Origin: Acetobacter ascendens
Lineage (GTDB): Bacteria > Pseudomonadota > Alphaproteobacteria > Acetobacterales > Acetobacteraceae
Length of the DNA stretch: 64,000 nt
NCBI RefSeq assembly: GCF_001766235.1
Contig: NZ_CP015164.1
Location: forward strand, 2,321,001 to 2,385,000
Reading direction: 5' to 3'
Shown: piece by piece, positions 18,204 through 27,425 of the stretch
Numbering within the stretch: the stretch's first letter is position 1
Layout of the letters: each line of letters starts with the position of its first letter
The notes under the pieces: generated by a model
Seen by the model: the letters and a program-made list of their open reading frames with translations, nothing else
Database searches by the model: none
Told to the model about the DNA's origin: nothing
Made by a program: the position numbers and the translations under genes

Positions 18204-19031
18204 ATGGCGATCTGGGGTAAAATTTTTGGTGGCGTAGCCGGTTTTGCCGTAGGCGGCCCGGTTGGCGCAGCAGTTGGCACAGCACTGGGCCACGCAGCAG
18301 ATACAGGTGCGATTCTTCAGCCCCCCACAGGTGGTTGGAGCGATAAATGGGCTGCGCGTGCAAGGCCAGACCCGAATGGTGCAGCCACCTTTGTGGCCGC
18401 CAAGCTGGCCGCCGCCCTTGGCAAGAAGGAACAGCTTTACGGGCTTTCCTGCGTTATTCTCAGCGCCAAATTGGCCAAGTGCGATGCGCCCGTTAACCGG
18501 CGTGAAATCAACGCCTTTAAATCTCGTTTTCGCGTGCCTGATGAAAATATGCGTGAAGTTGGCCGTCTGTTTGATATGGCGCGCCAACGCACGGATGATT
18601 ACGAGGCCTTTGCGCGCGAATTGGGGCAGGTTTACGCAACAGACAAACGCCCGTTGGAAGATCTGATGGGGATTCTGTTTACGATTGCCCGCGCTGATCT
18701 GGGCGCAGATGAACCGCTAGCCCCAGAAGAAGAGCGTTTTCTCAAACGCGTGCATGCCTTGTTCGGCCTGAGTCGTGGCGCTTGGGAACGCGCAGCCCAT
18801 GGGCGGTCCACTCCAGCCATGGCTGAAGATGATGCCTATGCTGTGATGGGGGCCTCGCCTGATCTTTCAAATGAAGAACTGCGTGCTTTATGGAAAAAAC
18901 TGGTGCGGCAGTATCACCCAGATATTCTTCTGGCCCGGAATGCCAGCGCCGTTGAAATTGAAGCCGCATCCGTCAAGATTTCACGCATTAACGCTGCGTG
19001 GGATATCATCAAGCGAGATCGTGGTCTCTGA
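18204..19031 (+). CDS. DjlA-like co-chaperone (TerB and J domains)
   Basis: 275 residues. The N-terminus is a glycine-rich hydrophobic stretch (FGGVAGFAVGGPVGAAVG) that could dip into the membrane. A TerB-like helical domain follows (about 60-185; SCVILSAKLAKCDAPVNRRE), and then a C-terminal J domain (about 205-275) with the HPD motif in VRQYHPDIL and helix IV ISRINAAWDIIKRD. This is the arrangement of DjlA, a membrane-associated DnaK partner. It starts 79 bp after the RHH gene. Confidence 0.85.
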   Translation: MAIWGKIFGGVAGFAVGGPVGAAVGTALGHAADTGAILQPPTGGWSDKWAARARPDPNGAATFVAAKLAAALGKKEQLYGLSCVILSAKLAKCDAPVNRREINAFKSRFRVPDENMREVGRLFDMARQRTDDYEAFARELGQVYATDKRPLEDLMGILFTIARADLGADEPLAPEEERFLKRVHALFGLSRGAWERAAHGRSTPAMAEDDAYAVMGASPDLSNEELRALWKKLVRQYHPDILLARNASAVEIEAASVKISRINAAWDIIKRDRGL

Positions 19032-19275
19032 TTTCAGGATTCTCTTTTCTTTTTGAAGCAAGATAGGAAGTGCGACTTTCTGGCAACAGGTTGCACAAAA
19101 ATCTCTCACTCTGCTGTCAAAGATCGCGCGCACAGGTCTATTTTACGCCCCTGTTTGTTATGCAAGTAAGCCCTGCCATTGCGCCGCTGGTTTCTCGTGG
19201 TAGAGAAAGCGACAGCAATTGGCCTGCATGCAGCATGGGCCAGACGGTCGTCACAGAGCAAAGGTAAAGGTGGCA

Positions 19276-20124
19276 ATGATTTCAGGACGGAACGGCTCAA
19301 GGCTCCGCCCTCGCGCGCAGGCAAAAAAAAGTCAGACGCGGGAAGGTTCCTCGGCACAGCGCCGTTTTCGTCTGGGCACATTCTGCCTAGCCGCCACTTT
19401 GCTGGGTACAGCAGGATGCAGCGCTATCAAGGCACCCGTACCCAAAGACCCGGATGCTCTGGCTGAATACAAGGCGGCGAACGACCCCTACGAACCGTTG
19501 AACCGCAAGATGCTCAACTTAACCATGAAGTTCGATAAATGGAGCCTGCGCCCCATGGCCAAAGCTTATGTCTGGGCTGTACCGCGCCCGGTGCGTAATT
19601 CATTGGGCAACCTTGTCAGAACCATGAACGAACCCTCCGTTTTCTTTAACGATGTAGGGGCCGGAAAACCACGCCGCGCAGGCGATATGTTTGTGCGCTG
19701 GTGCGTGAACATGACCGTGGGCTTAGGCGGTTTGATTGACGTGGCCAAAATGGCCGGGTTCCCCCACCACGATAACGATGCCGGCATGACATTGGCCAAC
19801 TGGGGCATTCCCGCTGGGCCATATCTGTTCCTGCCAATGGGACCATCTTCTATCCGTGATGGCATTGGCTACGCCATTGACCAAGGCCTTTCCCCATGGG
19901 ACTATGTGCCACGCGGATACGGGTTGGTCAGCTTCAACTGGGCGTATAACCTGTTTGGGGTGGTTCATGCCCGTTCTGAGCATCTGGATGAGCTTGATGC
20001 GCTGGAACGTGATGCGCTGGATCCTTACGCCACCATCCGTAGTGCCTATCAGCAACAGCGGCGGGCGCAGGCCGAAGCCATCAAGAATGATAACCGTGCG
20101 ACCGTGCCAGACTGGTACCATTAA
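19276..20124 (+). CDS. mlaA: MlaA (VacJ) family outer-membrane lipoprotein
   Basis: 282 residues from the ATG at 19276, chosen because AAGGTGG lies just upstream. The N-terminus has basic residues, a hydrophobic run and a lipobox ending TAGC near residue 48, longer than a typical signal. The body has the family landmarks NDPYEPLNRKMLNLTMKFDK, then NDVGAGKPRRAGDMFVRW, then MTLANWGIPAGPYLFLPMGP and DPYATIRSAY. MlaA removes phospholipids from the outer leaflet and passes them to MlaC, encoded next. Confidence 0.9.
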   Translation: MISGRNGSRLRPRAQAKKSQTREGSSAQRRFRLGTFCLAATLLGTAGCSAIKAPVPKDPDALAEYKAANDPYEPLNRKMLNLTMKFDKWSLRPMAKAYVWAVPRPVRNSLGNLVRTMNEPSVFFNDVGAGKPRRAGDMFVRWCVNMTVGLGGLIDVAKMAGFPHHDNDAGMTLANWGIPAGPYLFLPMGPSSIRDGIGYAIDQGLSPWDYVPRGYGLVSFNWAYNLFGVVHARSEHLDELDALERDALDPYATIRSAYQQQRRAQAEAIKNDNRATVPDWYH

Positions 20125-20151
20125 GAAAAACAGCCAAAAGGGTACACAGAC

Positions 20152-20778
20152 ATGAAATTTCTTTCAAGCCGCCGTGTTGTTCTGGGTGCCTTTGCCCTGC
20201 TTTGCGCTGGTGGCCTTTTTTCCGCTCCTGCCCGTGCTGCGGAAAATGCAAAACAGTTTATTCAGGTGTTTGGCAACCAACTTGTTGCCATCGTCAACAG
20301 CCCTATTCCGTTGGCTGAAAAGAAAGAAAAAGTTCTGCCTTTGGTGCAGAAAAACGTCGATATTGATGGAATCGGTCGCTACTGCCTGGGCCGTTACTGG
20401 AAGACAGCTTCCCCAGATCAGCAACAGCGTTATCTGGGTCTGTTTCATCAGGTTCTGGTTAACGCCATTACAGATAAGCTGGGCGAATACCGCGGCGTAA
20501 ACTTTACGCTGGGTAATGTTACCAGCACTGGCGCAGATGAATACGCCGTGGACAGCACGCTCGTACGCCCACAGCAGCCTGCGGCTGCCATGCAGTGGAT
20601 TGTAAGTGAAGCCTCTGGCAGCCCTAAAGTGGTGGACGTTATTGGTGAAGGTGCAAGCCTGCGCCTGACACAGCGGAATGACTATTCCTCCTACATCGCA
20701 CGCAATGGCGGTAGTGTAGGCGCCCTACTGGATGCCTTGCAGCGCCAGCTTAGCCACCACAACGCACCAGCTAACTAA
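20152..20778 (+). CDS. mlaC: MlaC/Ttg2D family periplasmic phospholipid carrier
   Basis: 208 residues with a signal peptide (VVLGAFALLCAGGLFSAPARA, cleavage after ARA). The mature part reads KVLPLVQKNVDIDGIGRYCLG then RYWKTASPDQQQRYLGLFHQ and ASLRLTQRNDYSSYIARNG, typical of MlaC. It shuttles lipids between MlaA and the MlaFED complex. It lies 27 bp after mlaA and is followed by a strong terminator. Confidence 0.9.
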   Translation: MKFLSSRRVVLGAFALLCAGGLFSAPARAAENAKQFIQVFGNQLVAIVNSPIPLAEKKEKVLPLVQKNVDIDGIGRYCLGRYWKTASPDQQQRYLGLFHQVLVNAITDKLGEYRGVNFTLGNVTSTGADEYAVDSTLVRPQQPAAAMQWIVSEASGSPKVVDVIGEGASLRLTQRNDYSSYIARNGGSVGALLDALQRQLSHHNAPAN

Positions 20779-20805
20779 AGTAAGCGGTCATCGTTCTGGT
20801 TTTGT

Positions 20806-20837
20806 AAAAAAGGCGTTCCATATGGAACGCCTTTTTT
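20806..20837. terminator. Perfect bidirectional terminator hairpin
   Basis: AAAAAAGGCGTTCCA (20806-20820) pairs exactly with TGGAACGCCTTTTTT (20823-20837) around a TA loop. It serves mlaC on the plus strand and the convergent acetyltransferase, whose stop codon overlaps it. Confidence 0.92.
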
Positions 20838-21339
20838 ATGGTTTGGGCCAAACGCTTTCATAAACCAGCATTGTCTGACCATCTCTCTCAAATGTTTCTT
20901 CCACCCGCATCCCAATGCCACCCAGAATAGTACGGGATGCCACATTGCTTTCCGCCGCAACGGCTATCACTTTGTTAATTCCGGCATCATGCGCAAAATT
21001 AAGAGCAGCACCTGCGGCCTCTCGCGCAATGCCACGGCCACTGGCCCACGGAAAAAGTGCAAAGCGCAGCGCAAAACCACGCCCATCTGGCCGGTCGTGA
21101 ATACCGGTCATGCCGACAAAGCGACCTTGTTCATGAATAGTGAAAATACCTACCCGGTGGCAGGCCCAGAAAGCGATATCATCCGCCATTTCCAGTTCTG
21201 CCTGTTGGCGGCTGCGCACCCCACCCAGCATGCGGCCAAAAGCACCGCCATCTGTTTTAAGGCGCACCATATCTTCCATATCCCGCCAAGTTACGGGCTT
21301 AAGCAGCAGGCGCGGAGTTCTAACAGAACGCGAATCCAA
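20836..21339 (-). CDS. GNAT family N-acetyltransferase (RimJ/RimL-like)
   Basis: 167 residues with the RimJ/L-type layout: RTPRLLLKPVTWRDMEDMV at the N-terminus, GRFVGMTGIHDRPDG as strand 4, FALFPWASGRGIAREAAGAA as the acetyl-CoA loop, and NKVIAVAAESNVASRTIL with GGIGMR. Members acetylate ribosomal protein N-termini or small molecules; the substrate is unknown. Its stop lies in the terminator shared with mlaC. Confidence 0.87.
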   Translation of the reverse strand: MDSRSVRTPRLLLKPVTWRDMEDMVRLKTDGGAFGRMLGGVRSRQQAELEMADDIAFWACHRVGIFTIHEQGRFVGMTGIHDRPDGRGFALRFALFPWASGRGIAREAAGAALNFAHDAGINKVIAVAAESNVASRTILGGIGMRVEETFERDGQTMLVYESVWPKP

Positions 21340-21424
21340 AATTCACGCTTTGCAGCAAAGGAAAGGCAAGTACCCTTCCTTTAAGTGCGCATGCTGCTGA
21401 TAATGCATAGTGTCTTCATTAAGG

Positions 21425-21451
21425 TAGGAGCCCAATAAATGAGGACTCCTA
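21425..21451 (-). terminator. Hairpin downstream of ettA
   Basis: TAGGAGCCC (21425-21433) and GGACTCCTA (21443-21451) form a 9-bp stem with one wobble pair, 10 bp past the ettA stop. No clear U-tract follows on the minus strand, so termination is only probable. Confidence 0.4.
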
Positions 21452-21461
21452 TTAACCTTAC

Positions 21462-23141
21462 TTAGCGGGCTAAAGGTTTGTACTGGATACGGCCAGGTTC
21501 TGTAGCATCTGGCCCCAAACGGCGGCGCTTATCTTCTTCATATGCCTGGAAGTTCCCTTCAAACCATTCCACGTGGGAATCACCTTCAAAGGCCAGAATA
21601 TGCGTCGCCAGACGATCTAGGAACCAGCGATCATGCGAGATTACCACAGCGCAACCGGGGAATTCTGCTAGCGCATCTTCCAACGCACGCAGGGTATCCA
21701 CGTCCAAATCGTTGGTCGGTTCATCCAACAGGATAACGTTGCTTTCCTGCCGAAGCATTTTGGCCAGATGCACGCGATTGCGCTCACCACCAGAAAGCAC
21801 GCCTACCTTCTTCTGCTGGTCAGACCCTTTGAAGTTAAAGGCCCCCACATAGGCGCGTGAAGGCACAGCACGCTTACCCAGATAGATAACATCCGTGCCG
21901 CCGGAAATTTCTTCCCACACGTTTTTGTCTGCATCGAGATCATCACGAGACTGATCAACGTAACCAAGTTTTACGGTTTCACCAATCTTCAGATCACCCG
22001 CATCCGGCTTTTCCTGCCCGATAATCATTTTGAACAGGGTGGATTTACCAGCACCGTTCGGGCCGATAACCCCCACAATACCACCCGGCGGCAGCTTGAA
22101 GTTGAGATTATCAATCAGCAGGCGCTCACCAAAACCCTTGGTAAGGTTTTCGGCTTCAATAACAGTGCCACCAAGGCGTGGGCCGGGCGGAATAACAATG
22201 TCTGCAACACCGCCAACTTTTTCAGCACTAGCAGCCAGCATTTCCTCATATTTGGTAATACGGGCCTTGCTTTTGGTCTGCCGTGCTTTGGGGCTGGCGT
22301 TAATCCATTCTTGTTCCGCTGCCAATGCACGCTGGCGGGAACTTTCTTCCTTTTCTTCCTGTGCCAGACGCTTACGCTTCTGTTCCAGCCAGGAGGAATA
22401 GTTGCCTTCAAACGGAATACCACGGCCACGCTCGATTTCCAGAATCCAGTTGGTCACGTTGTCCAGGAAGTAACGGTCATGGGTAATGACCATTACAGTA
22501 CCATCGTAATCCTTCAGCGTGCGTTCAAGCCACGCAACGCTTTCAGCATCCAAATGGTTGGTTGGTTCGTCCAACAGCAAAAGGTCAGGCTTTTCCAGCA
22601 ACAGGCGGCACAGTGCCACGCGGCGGCGCTCACCACCAGAAAGCTTATCTACCGGGCTGTCTGCAGGGGGGCAGCGCAGGGCATCCAGCGCAATATCCAG
22701 CTTACGGTCCAGCTCCCAGCCATCACCGGCATCAATTTTTTCCTGCAATTCGGCCTGTTCGGCCAGCAGGGCATTCATTTCCTCATCTTCCATGGGCTCG
22801 GCAAAGCGGGCAGAAATCTCGTTAAACCGATCTACGGCCTTTTTAAGATCACCAAAGCCCAGAGCCACGTTCTCACCCACGGTCAGCTTGGGGTCTAGCT
22901 GCGGTTCCTGCTCCAGATAGCCAACACGCACACCTTCTGCTGCCCATGCCTCACCACCGAATTCCTTATCGATGCCGGCCATGATTTTCAGCAGAGTAGA
23001 CTTACCAGCACCGTTCACACCCAGAATGCCGATTTTGGCACCCGGCATGAAAGACAGCGTAATGCCTTTGAACACTTCACGCCCGCCGGGATAGGACTTT
23101 GCCAGATCCTTCATGACATAAACGTATTGATAGGATGCCAT
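21462..23141 (-). CDS. ettA: Energy-dependent translational throttle protein EttA (ABC-F ATPase)
   Basis: 559 residues from the ATG at 23141, where homologues begin ([20 protein letters not shown]). There are two intact ABC cassettes. The first has [25 protein letters not shown] and [11 protein letters not shown]; the second has [25 protein letters not shown] and [11 protein letters not shown]. The P-site arm between them ([20 protein letters not shown]) identifies EttA. It binds the ribosomal E site and gates the first peptide bond according to ATP/ADP state. Confidence 0.95.
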   Translation of the reverse strand: MASYQYVYVMKDLAKSYPGGREVFKGITLSFMPGAKIGILGVNGAGKSTLLKIMAGIDKEFGGEAWAAEGVRVGYLEQEPQLDPKLTVGENVALGFGDLKKAVDRFNEISARFAEPMEDEEMNALLAEQAELQEKIDAGDGWELDRKLDIALDALRCPPADSPVDKLSGGERRRVALCRLLLEKPDLLLLDEPTNHLDAESVAWLERTLKDYDGTVMVITHDRYFLDNVTNWILEIERGRGIPFEGNYSSWLEQKRKRLAQEEKEESSRQRALAAEQEWINASPKARQTKSKARITKYEEMLAASAEKVGGVADIVIPPGPRLGGTVIEAENLTKGFGERLLIDNLNFKLPPGGIVGVIGPNGAGKSTLFKMIIGQEKPDAGDLKIGETVKLGYVDQSRDDLDADKNVWEEISGGTDVIYLGKRAVPSRAYVGAFNFKGSDQQKKVGVLSGGERNRVHLAKMLRQESNVILLDEPTNDLDVDTLRALEDALAEFPGCAVVISHDRWFLDRLATHILAFEGDSHVEWFEGNFQAYEEDKRRRLGPDATEPGRIQYKPLAR

Positions 23142-23220
23142 GATAATGAACTCCCGTAATGCGGATGGGTAAGATAAAAGTGCGGGTGCGACCACATCGG
23201 CGCAGCAAGCTGTTATCGCC

Positions 23221-23294
23221 TGCGCCCGGCAGGACTTGAACCCGCAACCAAGCCGTTATGAGCGGCCCGCTCTAACCAATTGAGCTACGGGCGC
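23221..23294 (-). tRNA. tRNA with CAT anticodon, probably tRNA-Ile2 (lysidine type)
   Basis: Read on the minus strand it starts GCGCCCGTAGCTC and closes with CGGGCGC plus discriminator A, a 7-bp acceptor stem. The D stem is GCTC/GAGC, the anticodon loop CTCATAA gives CAT, and the T arm is GCGGGTTCAAGTCCTGC. The CCA is not encoded. CAT may be elongator Met or Ile2; the TTGGT variable loop and GCTCATAA arm resemble bacterial tRNA-Ile2, which needs TilS to convert C34 to lysidine. Confidence 0.88.
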
Positions 23295-23450
23295 GCAGGC
23301 GGGTTCCTGATTACGCAACCTGAGCGATTTGGCAAGAGTTTCTATGCTGAAAACTGCCACTTGGCATGAAAAACGCATTACTCTTGGCAAGCGGGCATCG
23401 GCCAGATAGGGTTTGCCGCCTTTAATTTTTCAGCTCTGGAGCAGTCTTCA

Positions 23451-23978
23451 ATGGACGTTTCAAAACTTTCCCCCGGCAAAGATGTGCCGTTTGATATTAA
23501 CGTCGTGATCGAAATTCCGCAGGGTTCTTCTGTCAAATACGAAATCGACAAAGAAAGCGGCGCCCTTGTGGTGGATCGTTTCCTGTTCACGCCCATGGCT
23601 TACCCCACGGCTTACGGCTTTATCCCCAACACGCTGGCTGCTGATGGCGACCCGACAGACGCTCTGGTGCTGACCCCGCACAATGTTGTGCCCGGCTGCG
23701 TGATTCGCGCTCGCCCGATTGGCGTTCTGAAGATGGAAGACGAATCCGGTCAGGACGAAAAAATCATCTGCGTGCCGCACGACAAAGTGCACCCGCAGTT
23801 CACCAAAGTGGAAAGCGTGAGCGATCTGCCAGAAATTACCGTGCAGGCCATTGAACACTTCTTCACCCGTTATAAAGACCTTGAAAAAGGTAAATGGGTG
23901 AAAGTGACCGGTTGGGGCACGAAGGAAGAAGCAGGCGCGTTCATTGTGAAAGCTCTGGAAGCCGCAAAAGGTAAATAA
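23451..23978 (+). CDS. ppa: Inorganic pyrophosphatase (family I)
   Basis: 175 residues, the normal length. Active-site segments: VVIEIPQGSSVKYEIDKESG, then MAYPTAYGFIPNTLAADGDP with the metal ligands in DGDPTDALVL, then QDEKIICVPHDK and HFFTRYKDLEKGKWVKV. It hydrolyses the pyrophosphate released by biosynthetic reactions. It has its own terminator. Confidence 0.97.
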   Translation: MDVSKLSPGKDVPFDINVVIEIPQGSSVKYEIDKESGALVVDRFLFTPMAYPTAYGFIPNTLAADGDPTDALVLTPHNVVPGCVIRARPIGVLKMEDESGQDEKIICVPHDKVHPQFTKVESVSDLPEITVQAIEHFFTRYKDLEKGKWVKVTGWGTKEEAGAFIVKALEAAKGK

Positions 23979-24000
23979 GCAGCCTTTGCACTCTGCTTAC

Positions 24001-24036
24001 AAAAAGCTGCGGCGGCTTCTGCCCCGCAGCTTTTTT
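24001..24036 (+). terminator. Rho-independent terminator of ppa
   Basis: AAAAAGCTGCGG (24001-24012) pairs with CCGCAGC (24024-24030) continuing into TTTTTT (24031-24036), 22 bp after the ppa stop. Confidence 0.9.
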
Positions 24037-24136
24037 CTTGCCCCATACCCTGCGTAAAAAGAGTTCTTCCAGAAAACGGCTTATCAAGCGTGCCCTTCCT
24101 CTCCAATATGAAGCACGGATATTGGAGAAAACCAGC

Positions 24137-24955
24137 ATGCCCATTCTGAGGTCTTCCCTTCCCTCACGCCAGCCTGTTCTCTTTCTCCCTCATGGTGGCG
24201 GTCCCTGCTTTTTTATGGATTGGCCCAATACGTGGGATCGAATGGCAGACTATCTCCGCAGCACGCAAAGCACCCTGCCCCACAAACCCGATGCCATTGT
24301 GGTGGTATCTGGCCACTGGGAAAAAGATATTCCCACCGTTACGGCTGCGCTCAATCCACCCCTGATTTATGATTACTATGGCTTTCCGCCACACACTTAC
24401 CATCTGCAATACCCTGCACCGGGCAGCCCTGCGCTTGCCAGCACCGTTTGTAACCTTTTGCATGAAGCTGGCATGCCGTGCACCACAGATAACCAACGCG
24501 GATTTGACCACGGCGTTTTCATCCCCTTCATGCTTGCGTTTGAAGACGCCGACATTCCGATTGTGGAGTTATCCCTACTGAAAAGTATGGATCCCGCAGC
24601 CCATATTGCCCTTGGGGCTGCTCTGGAACCTCTGCGTGCCCAGAATGTGCTGATTATTGGCACGGGCATGACCTATCATAACCTACGCCACTTCATGAAC
24701 GGCTCCCCTGCCACCAATCAGGCCGCACAAGAATTTGATACATGGCTGGAGAGAGCGGTTACCGCCCCACCAATTGAGCGTAATGCCCAACTCGCACATT
24801 GGGCCGCTGCCCCTGGCGCACGTATCTGCCACCCACGTGAAGAACATTTACTGCCTCTGATGGTGGCCGCAGGTGCCGCCGGGCAGGATGAAGGCATGCG
24901 CACTTATAGCGATACGGTTTTAGGTAAAGCGCTATCCGGGTTCCGCTTCGGTTAG
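24137..24955 (+). CDS. Class III extradiol (LigB/DODA-type) ring-cleavage dioxygenase family protein
   Basis: 272 residues from the ATG at 24137, with GGAG 10 nt upstream; the open frame upstream overlaps the ppa terminator and is unlikely to be translated. Metal-site and family landmarks are PVLFLPHGGGPCFFMDW, VVVSGHWEKDIPTVTA, then RGFDHGVFIPFMLAFED and IGTGMTYHNLR, followed by HPREEHLLPLMVAAGAAG. Plant and bacterial relatives open catechol-like rings with a non-haem metal. The substrate is unknown. Confidence 0.87.
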   Translation: MPILRSSLPSRQPVLFLPHGGGPCFFMDWPNTWDRMADYLRSTQSTLPHKPDAIVVVSGHWEKDIPTVTAALNPPLIYDYYGFPPHTYHLQYPAPGSPALASTVCNLLHEAGMPCTTDNQRGFDHGVFIPFMLAFEDADIPIVELSLLKSMDPAAHIALGAALEPLRAQNVLIIGTGMTYHNLRHFMNGSPATNQAAQEFDTWLERAVTAPPIERNAQLAHWAAAPGARICHPREEHLLPLMVAAGAAGQDEGMRTYSDTVLGKALSGFRFG

Positions 24956-24958
24956 AGG

Positions 24959-24986
24959 CAGAAAGAAACTTACCGGCAACTTTCTG
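24959..24986 (+). terminator. Weak hairpin after the dioxygenase gene
   Basis: CAGAAAG (24959-24965) and CTTTCTG (24980-24986) followed by TTTG, starting 3 bp past the stop. A short stem and brief T-run make it only a candidate. Confidence 0.4.
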
Positions 24987-25037
24987 TTTGCTCAGGAGCT
25001 ATCCCTCTAAACGCTCTCGTTTTTGAAGGAATAGCTT

Positions 25038-25646
25038 ATGAGCACTCTTTTCCCGCGCCCTCTTCTTACAATTGTGGGATTAACTTTTGTTCTCTCCACA
25101 GCTCAAGCTGCTCCAGCTTTTTCCGCTGTTGAACAGGGAAACTACGCCGTAGATCCCAATCATACACAGATAGTGTTTTCTGTGCTTCATTTGGGCTTTA
25201 CCAATTATTCCGGTTTTTTTTCAAACGCATCGGGCACACTTGCGCTTGATCCGGTACAGCCAGAAGCCTCTCGGCTGAGTATCTCCATCCCTGTTGGCAG
25301 TATCCTGACCCCCAGCACCAAGCTGAATGACGAGCTCAAAACCGCTGAATGGTTTGATGTCGCCCACTACCCCAAAGCGGAATTTGTTTCCTCCAAAATC
25401 ACGCCCACCGGAACAGACACGGCTGATATTGCAGGGCAGTTCACACTTCATGGTGTGACACAGCCGCTTATCTTGCACGCACGCTTTATAGGCGCGGGGC
25501 AAAACCCTATGAACAAAACCTATACTGTGGGCTTTCAGGCCACGGGGGAACTCAAGCGCAGCGCTTATGGCATAAAAACCTATGTGCCTATGGTGGCAGA
25601 CAAAGTGATGCTTTCCATTGCCGGAGCGTTTGAAAAGGCAAAATAA
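25038..25646 (+). CDS. YceI-like periplasmic lipocalin-fold protein
   Basis: 202 residues. The signal peptide (TIVGLTFVLSTAQAAPAFS) is followed by the YceI barrel: YAVDPNHTQIVFSVLHLGF, then SRLSISIPVGSILTPSTKLN, then DELKTAEWFDVAHYPKAEFV and RSAYGIKTYVPMVADKVML. Relatives bind polyisoprenoids in the periplasm. With a hopanoid cluster in the same window an isoprenoid ligand is attractive, but no direct evidence is visible. A GAAGGAA ribosome site precedes the ATG. Confidence 0.9.
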   Translation: MSTLFPRPLLTIVGLTFVLSTAQAAPAFSAVEQGNYAVDPNHTQIVFSVLHLGFTNYSGFFSNASGTLALDPVQPEASRLSISIPVGSILTPSTKLNDELKTAEWFDVAHYPKAEFVSSKITPTGTDTADIAGQFTLHGVTQPLILHARFIGAGQNPMNKTYTVGFQATGELKRSAYGIKTYVPMVADKVMLSIAGAFEKAK

Positions 25647-25671
25647 CCCGTTCCATTCAAAAGAAATTGCC

Positions 25672-25699
25672 AATTTTCTGCACGTAGCGAGAGAAAATT
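25672..25699 (+). terminator. Hairpin after the YceI gene
   Basis: AATTTTCT (25672-25679) pairs with AGAAAATT (25692-25699), followed by TTTCC. It lies 25 bp past the stop and upstream of the tRNA-Asp gene. Confidence 0.45.
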
Positions 25700-25795
25700 T
25701 TCCTGAAATGAATTTTTTTATGAAAACCCTGTTGCCAAACGCGAAAACATCGCTATAAAGCGCGACATACCAACGCACGAAAGCGCGTTGAAACT

Positions 25796-25872
<77 letters not shown>

Positions 25873-25971
25873 CTTTATTTCCTTAAAAAATTTATCTCTT
25901 TTTGGAACACAAAAGTGGTGCGGCCTGCTTTTGTCCGGCTGCTAGGCAGCCGGAAGCAAGGCTTTTCAGCT

Positions 25972-26499
25972 TTAATCACCTAAAGCGCTAGCGCCCTGCA
26001 GAATAACTGCAACGGCATGCACTGTTGCCGCAATGCGTGCGGCCGTTTGCACAGCAGATGCCCCAAGCGCTTCCCGCACAATCTTTTCATGACTGGTCAC
26101 GCACAGATCGCACCCGTTGATCACGGAAACAGCCAGACACCACAGCTCAAAATCAGCTTTTTCTACGCCGGGCTTAGCAATAACGCTCATGCGTAGCTGT
26201 GCTGGCATCTTGGAATATTCGCCACCCGCCATGTGCACAAAACGGTAATAAATATTGTTCATAGCCATAATGGCGTTGGCAGATTTGGCCGCTGTGAGTG
26301 CTTCTGGTGAAAGTGTCGAAGCAAACTGCGCCACAATGGCTGACGTGACTTCATCATTCCGGGCGGCCAGTGCAGATGCCACAAATGTGCCTGCAAGCTG
26401 CTGCGGTGTCAGCGTAACATCGTTAGCCAAGGAGCTGAGATTAAGCCGCAGATCCTTAGCATAATCGGGAATACGATCCTTGATTGCATCAATGGACAT
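25972..26499 (-). CDS. ahpD: Alkylhydroperoxidase AhpD
   Basis: 175 residues of the carboxymuconolactone decarboxylase fold. The catalytic set is C130, C133 and H137 in [11 protein letters not shown], the same numbering as the Mycobacterium tuberculosis enzyme. AhpD acts as a thiol reductant for AhpC, encoded just upstream on the same strand. Two strong hairpins separate the two genes and probably lower ahpD expression relative to ahpC. Confidence 0.93.
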   Translation of the reverse strand: MSIDAIKDRIPDYAKDLRLNLSSLANDVTLTPQQLAGTFVASALAARNDEVTSAIVAQFASTLSPEALTAAKSANAIMAMNNIYYRFVHMAGGEYSKMPAQLRMSVIAKPGVEKADFELWCLAVSVINGCDLCVTSHEKIVREALGASAVQTAARIAATVHAVAVILQGASALGD

Positions 26500-26640
26500 A
26501 GCGTTTTCCAGTCTTCAGGTTATTTGGAAAAATCAGACGCATAGCGCCACCACGGCTTTTGCCGCGTAAACCACACCATTTGTCTGGCGCAGTTGGTAAC
26601 CACATTAAGGCTACCGCCTCCCCCTTATGGAAGAAGGCAA

Positions 26641-26660
26641 CGGGTGGCATATGCCACCCG
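26641..26660. terminator. Perfect 20-bp palindrome between ahpC and ahpD
   Basis: CGGGTGGCATATGCCACCCG reads the same on both strands. It is the second of two hairpins after ahpC. As RNA it folds into a tight stem with almost no loop; as DNA it could equally be a protein-binding site. Confidence 0.55.
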
Positions 26661-26668
26661 CACCGCCT

Positions 26669-26690
26669 CATCCGCCCCGTAGGCCGGATG
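26669..26690 (-). terminator. Hairpin directly after ahpC
   Basis: CATCCG (26669-26674) pairs with CGGATG (26685-26690), with further CC/GG pairing inside, 12 bp past the ahpC stop. With the palindrome at 26641-26660 it makes a double hairpin before ahpD, suited to partial termination or RNA stabilisation. Confidence 0.5.
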
Positions 26691-26702
26691 AAATTTTAAG
26701 GC

Positions 26703-27245
26703 TCAGACTTTAATAAAGTCGTCGCCCTTCTTCCAGTTACATGGGCACAGTTCGTCGCTCTGCAGGCCATCCAGAATACGCAGGATTTCCTGCGGGTTAC
26801 GACCAACGGACAGATCGTTGACGGACACGTGGCGAATCACGCCATGCGGGTCCACAACAAAGGTTGCGCGCAGGGCAACGCCAGCTTCCTTAGCCAGAAC
26901 GCCTGTGCCTTCTGTCAACTCACGCTTGAGGTCAGCCAGCATCGGAATCGGAAGATCCTTCAGATCATCATGATTCAGGCGCCAGTTAAGGTGCACGAAC
27001 TGGCTGTCGATGGACACACCGTATACAACGGCATCACGATCAGCGAAGTCTTTGGCCAGCTTACCGAAAGCCACGATTTCTGTCGGGCAGACGAACGTGA
27101 AGTCCATCGGCCAGAAGAATACGATCTTCCACTTACCGGCATCGCTCTTGTCAGAAATCTGAACGAATTCGCCCTTCAGGCCTTCCGGGCCACCAGGAAC
27201 GGCGGTCAGATCAAAGCTTGGAAATTTATCGCCAACTGTCAGCAT
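26703..27245 (-). CDS. ahpC: Peroxiredoxin AhpC (2-Cys)
   Basis: 180 residues from the ATG at 27245 (MLTVGDKFPSFDL), where family members begin. The peroxidatic cysteine is C53 in FTFVCPTEIVAF; C-terminal cysteines C167 and C169 in ELCPCNWKKG are candidates for resolution, the pattern of actinobacterial-type AhpC that works with AhpD. It reduces hydrogen peroxide and organic peroxides. The gene is divergent from oxyR, its probable regulator. Confidence 0.95.
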   Translation of the reverse strand: MLTVGDKFPSFDLTAVPGGPEGLKGEFVQISDKSDAGKWKIVFFWPMDFTFVCPTEIVAFGKLAKDFADRDAVVYGVSIDSQFVHLNWRLNHDDLKDLPIPMLADLKRELTEGTGVLAKEAGVALRATFVVDPHGVIRHVSVNDLSVGRNPQEILRILDGLQSDELCPCNWKKGDDFIKV

Positions 27246-27336
27246 AATCTTGCTCCTTATAGCTTGGCACACGCCACGCAGCACCAACGCACCGCCGGCT
27301 GTGGTATCCTGTATGACGCGGCTTTTTCATTTAAGC

Positions 27337-27364
27337 CAATGAATATTTTATATCAAAATCATTG
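27337..27364. promoter_or_regulatory. Possible OxyR operator between ahpC and oxyR
   Basis: The inverted repeat CAATGA (27337-27342) and TCATTG (27359-27364) brackets an AT-rich 16-bp centre in the 180-bp divergent intergenic region. OxyR sites are long, AT-rich, loosely symmetric dyads, so position and composition fit, but it does not match the E. coli consensus closely. Confidence 0.35.
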
Positions 27365-27425
27365 AAGTATTCGATGAAATGCCGAACATTTCCCTCTCAG
27401 ATACACTGCATCAGGAAATCATGCC

